DNA of 64,000 bases, from assembly GCA_036937835.1 (NCBI GenBank), contig CM072861.1, positions 4,380,001 to 4,444,000 on the forward strand, read 5' to 3'. The DNA comes from Pampus argenteus. Taxonomy: Eukaryota; Chordata; Actinopteri; Scombriformes; Stromateidae. Positions within the stretch are counted from its first letter, which is position 1. The number at the start of each line of letters is the position of its first letter. This document shows, piece by piece, positions 60,901-64,000 of the stretch. A program made the translations under genes and the position numbers. The notes under the pieces were generated by a model, which worked only from the letters and a program-made list of their open reading frames with translations, was not told the DNA's origin and searched no databases.

Positions 60901-62838
60901 TAGCAGGCGTTTGTTAGATAGCCTGCTGACAGAGAACAATGATGATGATATTTCTGTAATTTATTCATTTGTAAGCAATATATCTGTGAGGGTGACACAA
61001 GAGGAAGACTGGAAACGTCTCATCCTCTGGAGAGTCTGAATATGATTGCTGCTATTTCTTGTATACTATTATCACACAGCATGTAGAACAGAGGGAGTTC
61101 CCAGATCACTGGATACTAACCAGCACTCTCTAACCTCATCAGAACTGAGGAGAGGCAGATCAGTTACCCTCCCCCAGCCAGCCCCCTCTTCATCATCAGA
61201 GCTGGACATAAGACAGACAACACTGCTTACAGTGTACATGCCTGCACATGTCTTCTTACCCCCCTACTTTTCTTACTGTAACGTACGTTGCTGATTTCGT
61301 CTTATTTTCAGTCTGTACCCTGTGCTGCATTTCTTATTTCGGCCTGTCACAGTACGTTGTATCGTATTAACTGCCATTTAACTAATACTTTACGGTTTAT
61401 AGTATTGACATTACTCACTGTTGGCTGTCAGTTATCGGAAAAAATAAGTGTTAAAAACATATTGTGATTAATGTGATCATAAACAGAATCAGGACCGTGT
61501 TATTATGAATGTTAGAAGCACTATCAAGCCCATGCCACAACATCCTTGAGTCCAGGCGGACATTTCAGTGAGCGTACACTACAAGTTCTCAGGCAGTGAT
61601 GGTGAATGAAAGCAACATATCTGTGAAGATGTAACTCACCATCTGCATCATCCCTGCCTGCAAACAGACAGAAACATCAGGGTCAGTGTCACGTGAAAAC
61701 AACAGTCTCCAGAACATACATTTACATACAATTCTGCCCATGAGATTGTAAAGATGTTGGCGTGAAACAGGAAAACGTGGCCTTATAAACATTAGGAGTC
61801 ATGTGATCTGTTCTTGGGCCAACAGATCAGTTTCAATCTAGAACTAGTGAGACTTGTCTTTACTCAGTAGCTCACACTGACTTCTATGGTAGAACTGCCG
61901 TGTTTGCTTTATTCACGCTCGCCAAACTGGATCAAGTAAACATATCTCATCTATGTAGAATAGAAAGCGGCAGTTAAAAGCAGCTAGCCAGAACAAATAA
62001 ACAACCAACTACGGCTGATCATAAACACTGATATAATATTCAAACAGAGTACGTGTTTATGTTGGAGAGGAAGAGGGTTTAAACTGGGGATTCCAGAGAG
62101 TAGAGAGTATCTAAATTCAATCCATACGTTGGTTTGGATCTGTGAGCATTTTATGGCAGGTGCTGTCATTTATTTTATTCCTGCCAGCATGGAAAGGCTT
62201 CTAAAAACAGAAGACAAAACACTCCACTGGACTGCACTACATCAGGCCGGATTCATTAGTTAGATTCATATTAAAAATTAACCCTCAGTTTTTGTAGCCA
62301 AATAATTTCCTGTAAATAATCTACTCAAAAAAAAACTGTTATAGAAAGTAGCTGTAGCACTGAATCCATTCCATACCGGAATAAAAAGACTGATTTCAGA
62401 GTGCTCAGCTAGTCTGGCACTTAGAGTTTAGAGCTTAGAGTTACCAAAACATTTGGAGTCTAAGACGGTGTTAAAAATACACCAGCGGGCAACATAGGTG
62501 TGTGTGTGTGTGCGTGTGTGTGTGTGTGTGCCTAAGCCACTCTACCCACAGACTGAGCTGTGACGTTCCTTCCCTGCTGACAGGAGAGCAGGGGATAATC
62601 TGGGACCGTCCCAAAATCCTTTGCTGGGGATGAACTCAATCTTTTTGCTTTTATGGTTATCAAATATATTTTTTAAATAATTGTTAAATAATACAGATTG
62701 ATTAAATCTATGTTTCAGCCGAGTACAATATAATATTACTTAAACCTTTCCCCGTTCTGGCAGAACTATTAATTAATTCCATAAGTGCTGTTGACATCAT
62801 CTCCACCGTAGCCTGCTTTGTTGCTACGGCTGTGGTCA

Positions 62839-62872
<34 letters not shown>

Positions 62873-63527
62873 ATCGACTTGTTTCACTATCAGACTTTGA
62901 TCTAATTGGGAAGACGGTTTACATACAGTTATAGGTGATTTGTTCATTTCTGATCGGCTCTGTGATCACCATTGTCTGAGGTTTTTTTTTCATTTTTTTA
63001 GTGGCGGGTAAGGAATACTTACTCTTAGGTGGCCATGGTTTAGGGACCCACTCAGTCTTTGGTCGGGCATTGAGTTCTGCAATGCGATTATTGTACCTGA
63101 TTTGGTCTGAGTTCACAGTGTTGTAAGCCTGAGGAGAGGGGAGAAGGTCTGAATCAGATACTGGTTTTCTCAACAAGAACAATAAGAGACATTTTAGATA
63201 TTTTGCAAGGAGTGTCGTGTGTAGATTAGCTGGATGTTTGGACTTTCAGGTATTTTAACTCTTTGTTGAGGACCTTGCACAGCAGTGTATGCTAGTATCA
63301 TTAGATATTGAATAACACAGACAACAGTGGGTTATTGCTGGGGTTTCATTTAATTCCATTTGTAAAAAGCGCACAGTGAATGTGTCGAACCTGAAATGAT
63401 AAACTGATAGAAACAGTATAACTTACATATGCTACAGCACCAACAAAGGCTCCACCACACAGCAAGGTGTACATTATGTTTTCTCCAGACCCGCCGGGAA
63501 CTGAGGACATCTGCCGCCGCTGCACAA
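54093..63527 (-). CDS. mgarp: mitochondria-localised glutamic acid-rich protein (5' end outside window)
   Basis: MGARP (also HUMMR, OSAP) is a mitochondrial membrane protein; in mammals it is linked to steroid-producing and neuronal mitochondria and to hypoxia. Visible exons on the minus strand are 63527-63427, 63128-63023, 61657-61640, then either 58317-57968 (stop) or 55733-54093. The N-terminal block MSSVPGGSGENIMYTLLCGG followed by AFVGAVAYAYNTVNSDQ matches the MSSN..GSNMIYYLVVG..YYAYKTVTSDQ block of human MGARP. A transmembrane segment lies at residues 12-30 counted from that Met. Everything beyond residue 70 is Glu/Ala/Val/Pro-rich. The upstream presequence exon lies beyond 64,000. Counted from that Met the short form is 185 aa and the long form about 617-627 aa. 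Position beside elf2 on the same strand supports the call. Confidence 0.85.
54363..54902 (-). repeat. coding 39-nt minisatellite, family 1 (APVPVEEAAVVEE)
   Basis: About 14 tandem 39-base units encode EEAPVPVEEAAVV with few substitutions (A/V, T/A, E/A). Because the unit is a multiple of three, copy number changes keep the frame. The low divergence suggests recent expansion or homogenisation. Confidence 0.95.
54903..55440 (-). repeat. coding 39-nt minisatellite, family 2 (VEEASAPVEAAPV)
   Basis: About 13 units of the same 39-base period, but with a different consensus (VVEEASAPVEAAP) and some shortened 24-base units. More diverged than family 1. The shared period and VEE core suggest a common origin. 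Confidence 0.93.
57451..57456 (-). terminator. candidate polyadenylation signal of short mgarp form
   Basis: Minus-strand AATAAA about 510 bases beyond the stop at 57968. A second one lies at 56881-56886. Confidence 0.45.
57900..57934. repeat. (GT)n microsatellite
   Basis: About 17 GT units in the 3' UTR of the short mgarp form, only about 35 bases from its stop codon. Confidence 0.95.
57968..58317 (-). CDS. mgarp: mgarp short terminal exon (Glu/Ala/Val-rich)
   Basis: The acceptor TTGTGTTCCAG is in phase 1. It encodes GEEEEEVAAEEAGAEAEAEA, then EVVAEAAEVVAEAAEAVVEA type repeats, then EEPESNGTTSSSEEEAPASE A and TGA at 57968. The regular spacing of Val/Ala against Glu suggests long amphipathic helices. 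No good donor lies before the stop, so it is probably an alternative last exon to the one at 55733-54093. Confidence 0.8.
58919..58970 (+). other. G-rich quadruplex-prone tract
   Basis: Many runs of four to nine G separated by single A within about 50 bases, in an mgarp intron (plus strand, so C-rich in the transcript). The Pro-rich minus-strand ORF across it is an artefact. Confidence 0.75.
58975..61639 (-). other. mgarp intron
   Basis: No exon found. Contains a single 22-base match (59641-59662) to the core of the 47-nt minisatellite at 17.8-18.5 kb. Confidence 0.6.
61640..61657 (-). CDS. mgarp: mgarp 18-nt microexon
   Basis: The acceptor TGTCTGTTTGCAG and donor ATG|GTGAGT flank exactly 18 bases. 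In phase it completes Ser and adds RDDAD plus one base: PWPPK-S-RDDAD-(G or V). It joins phase 1 to phase 1, so it can be included or skipped without breaking the frame. Confidence 0.8.
61658..63022 (-). other. mgarp intron
   Basis: Contains a (GT)n tract at 62.5 kb and an uninterrupted C29 run at 62842-62870. No exon found. Confidence 0.7.
62842..62870 (+). repeat. C29 homopolymer
   Basis: Twenty-nine consecutive C on the plus strand (G29 in the mgarp transcript). Could be an assembly-sensitive length. Confidence 0.97.
63023..63128 (-). CDS. mgarp: mgarp exon: post-membrane conserved segment
   Basis: Phase 0 acceptor CCTCAG. Encodes AYNTVNSDQIRYNNRIAELN then ARPKTEWVPKPWPPK (35 codons plus one base). 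Donor AAGA|GTAAGT. It corresponds to the human YYAYKTVTSDQAKHTEH region. Confidence 0.88.
63427..63527 (-). CDS. mgarp: mgarp exon: membrane anchor
   Basis: The acceptor CCCTTTCCAG is followed by two bases of a split codon, then VQRRQMSSVPGGSGENIMYT and LLCGGAFVGAVAY. The QRRQ before MSS resembles the end of a mitochondrial presequence (human LRRMSS). The donor is TAT|GTAAGT. The previous exon is outside the window. Confidence 0.88.
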
Positions 63528-64000
63528 CTGGAAAGGGTTGAGGATCACATGTTAGTGTCTAACAAGAAGTGTCTTCTGTCATAACTTATGTCACAAGTCA
63601 GATAAGATTTTCCTTATCGGAGCTTATATGTTCTCGCTTTGACCTCCAAAAGTATTCAAGGAGGTTCAAGTAGGGAGGGAACGAACATGTATTCACACCC
63701 GTGTGTCTCTACGATCGACGACCCTGGATGAACCCTGGCGGCTTTGCAGATATCCTGCAGGGTGGGAATAATGGGCCACTCTCAGTGTGATGGGTGAGAA
63801 AGCTCCCTAAAGGTGCTCTACTGGCTCATGATGCCTCCCACTCTGATTGGATTTAACGCAATAGATTTACTTTGCCCAAAATATGCCTGTCAGCTCATGT
63901 TTGACACCTGCAAGGTGATGCACTCTGCTCCACACCCTCGGAGAAAGAAAAGGCAGAGTCTGTTATGTTAACTATTTTAAACATGCATTACAAGAAGCTT
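63528..64000 (-). other. mgarp upstream intron, running off the window
   Basis: No presequence-like exon seen on the minus strand here, so mgarp exon 1 should lie to the right. In other vertebrates NDUFC1 and NAA15 follow. Confidence 0.6.

Overview
This is a vertebrate, almost certainly ray-finned fish (probably percomorph), genomic window. The evidence is large introns with GT/AG boundaries, dense (GT)n and (AT)n microsatellites, several dispersed repeats that I recognise as teleost-wide, and three genes in an order I know from vertebrates: NOCT, ELF2 and MGARP (human 4q31). The sequence shows no bacterial, plasmid or viral gene organisation. I found no tRNA, rRNA or CRISPR array.

Layout. 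Positions 1 to about 33,300 hold no gene that I can support. They contain microsatellites, two LINE reverse-transcriptase fossils (about 19.2-19.44 kb on the minus strand and 31.44-32.1 kb on the plus strand), at least three other dispersed repeats, a 47-nt minisatellite with about 15 copies, and a few stretches that look like conserved noncoding DNA. Positions 33,300-42,510 are nocturnin (plus strand, three coding exons, 430 aa, complete). It has a dense cluster of E-box, CRE, C/EBP and D-box matches upstream and a probable alternative first exon inside intron 1. Positions 43,050-50,980 are elf2 (minus strand, eight coding exons plus a 5' UTR exon), tail to tail with noct. Its predicted stop may be premature, because a protein-like +1 frame continues beyond it. 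Positions 51,660-64,000 are mgarp (minus strand; the first exon lies beyond the right edge). It has a membrane-anchor exon, an 18-nt microexon and two alternative Glu/Ala-rich terminal regions, one of them built from two families of a 39-nt coding minisatellite.

How the genes relate. They are separate genes and not an operon. Nocturnin is a clock-controlled NADP(H) 2'-phosphatase found in mitochondria and cytoplasm. ELF2 is an ETS transcription factor. MGARP is a mitochondrial membrane protein. No direct functional link can be read from the sequence beyond conserved neighbourhood. All exon junctions given below were joined by hand and keep the reading frame, but no transcript data were available.

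I do not see a wholly new biological system here. The observations most worth checking are the two mgarp terminal exons behind a microexon, the noct alternative promoter, the stacked circadian-type motifs at noct, and the elf2 C-terminal frame problem.
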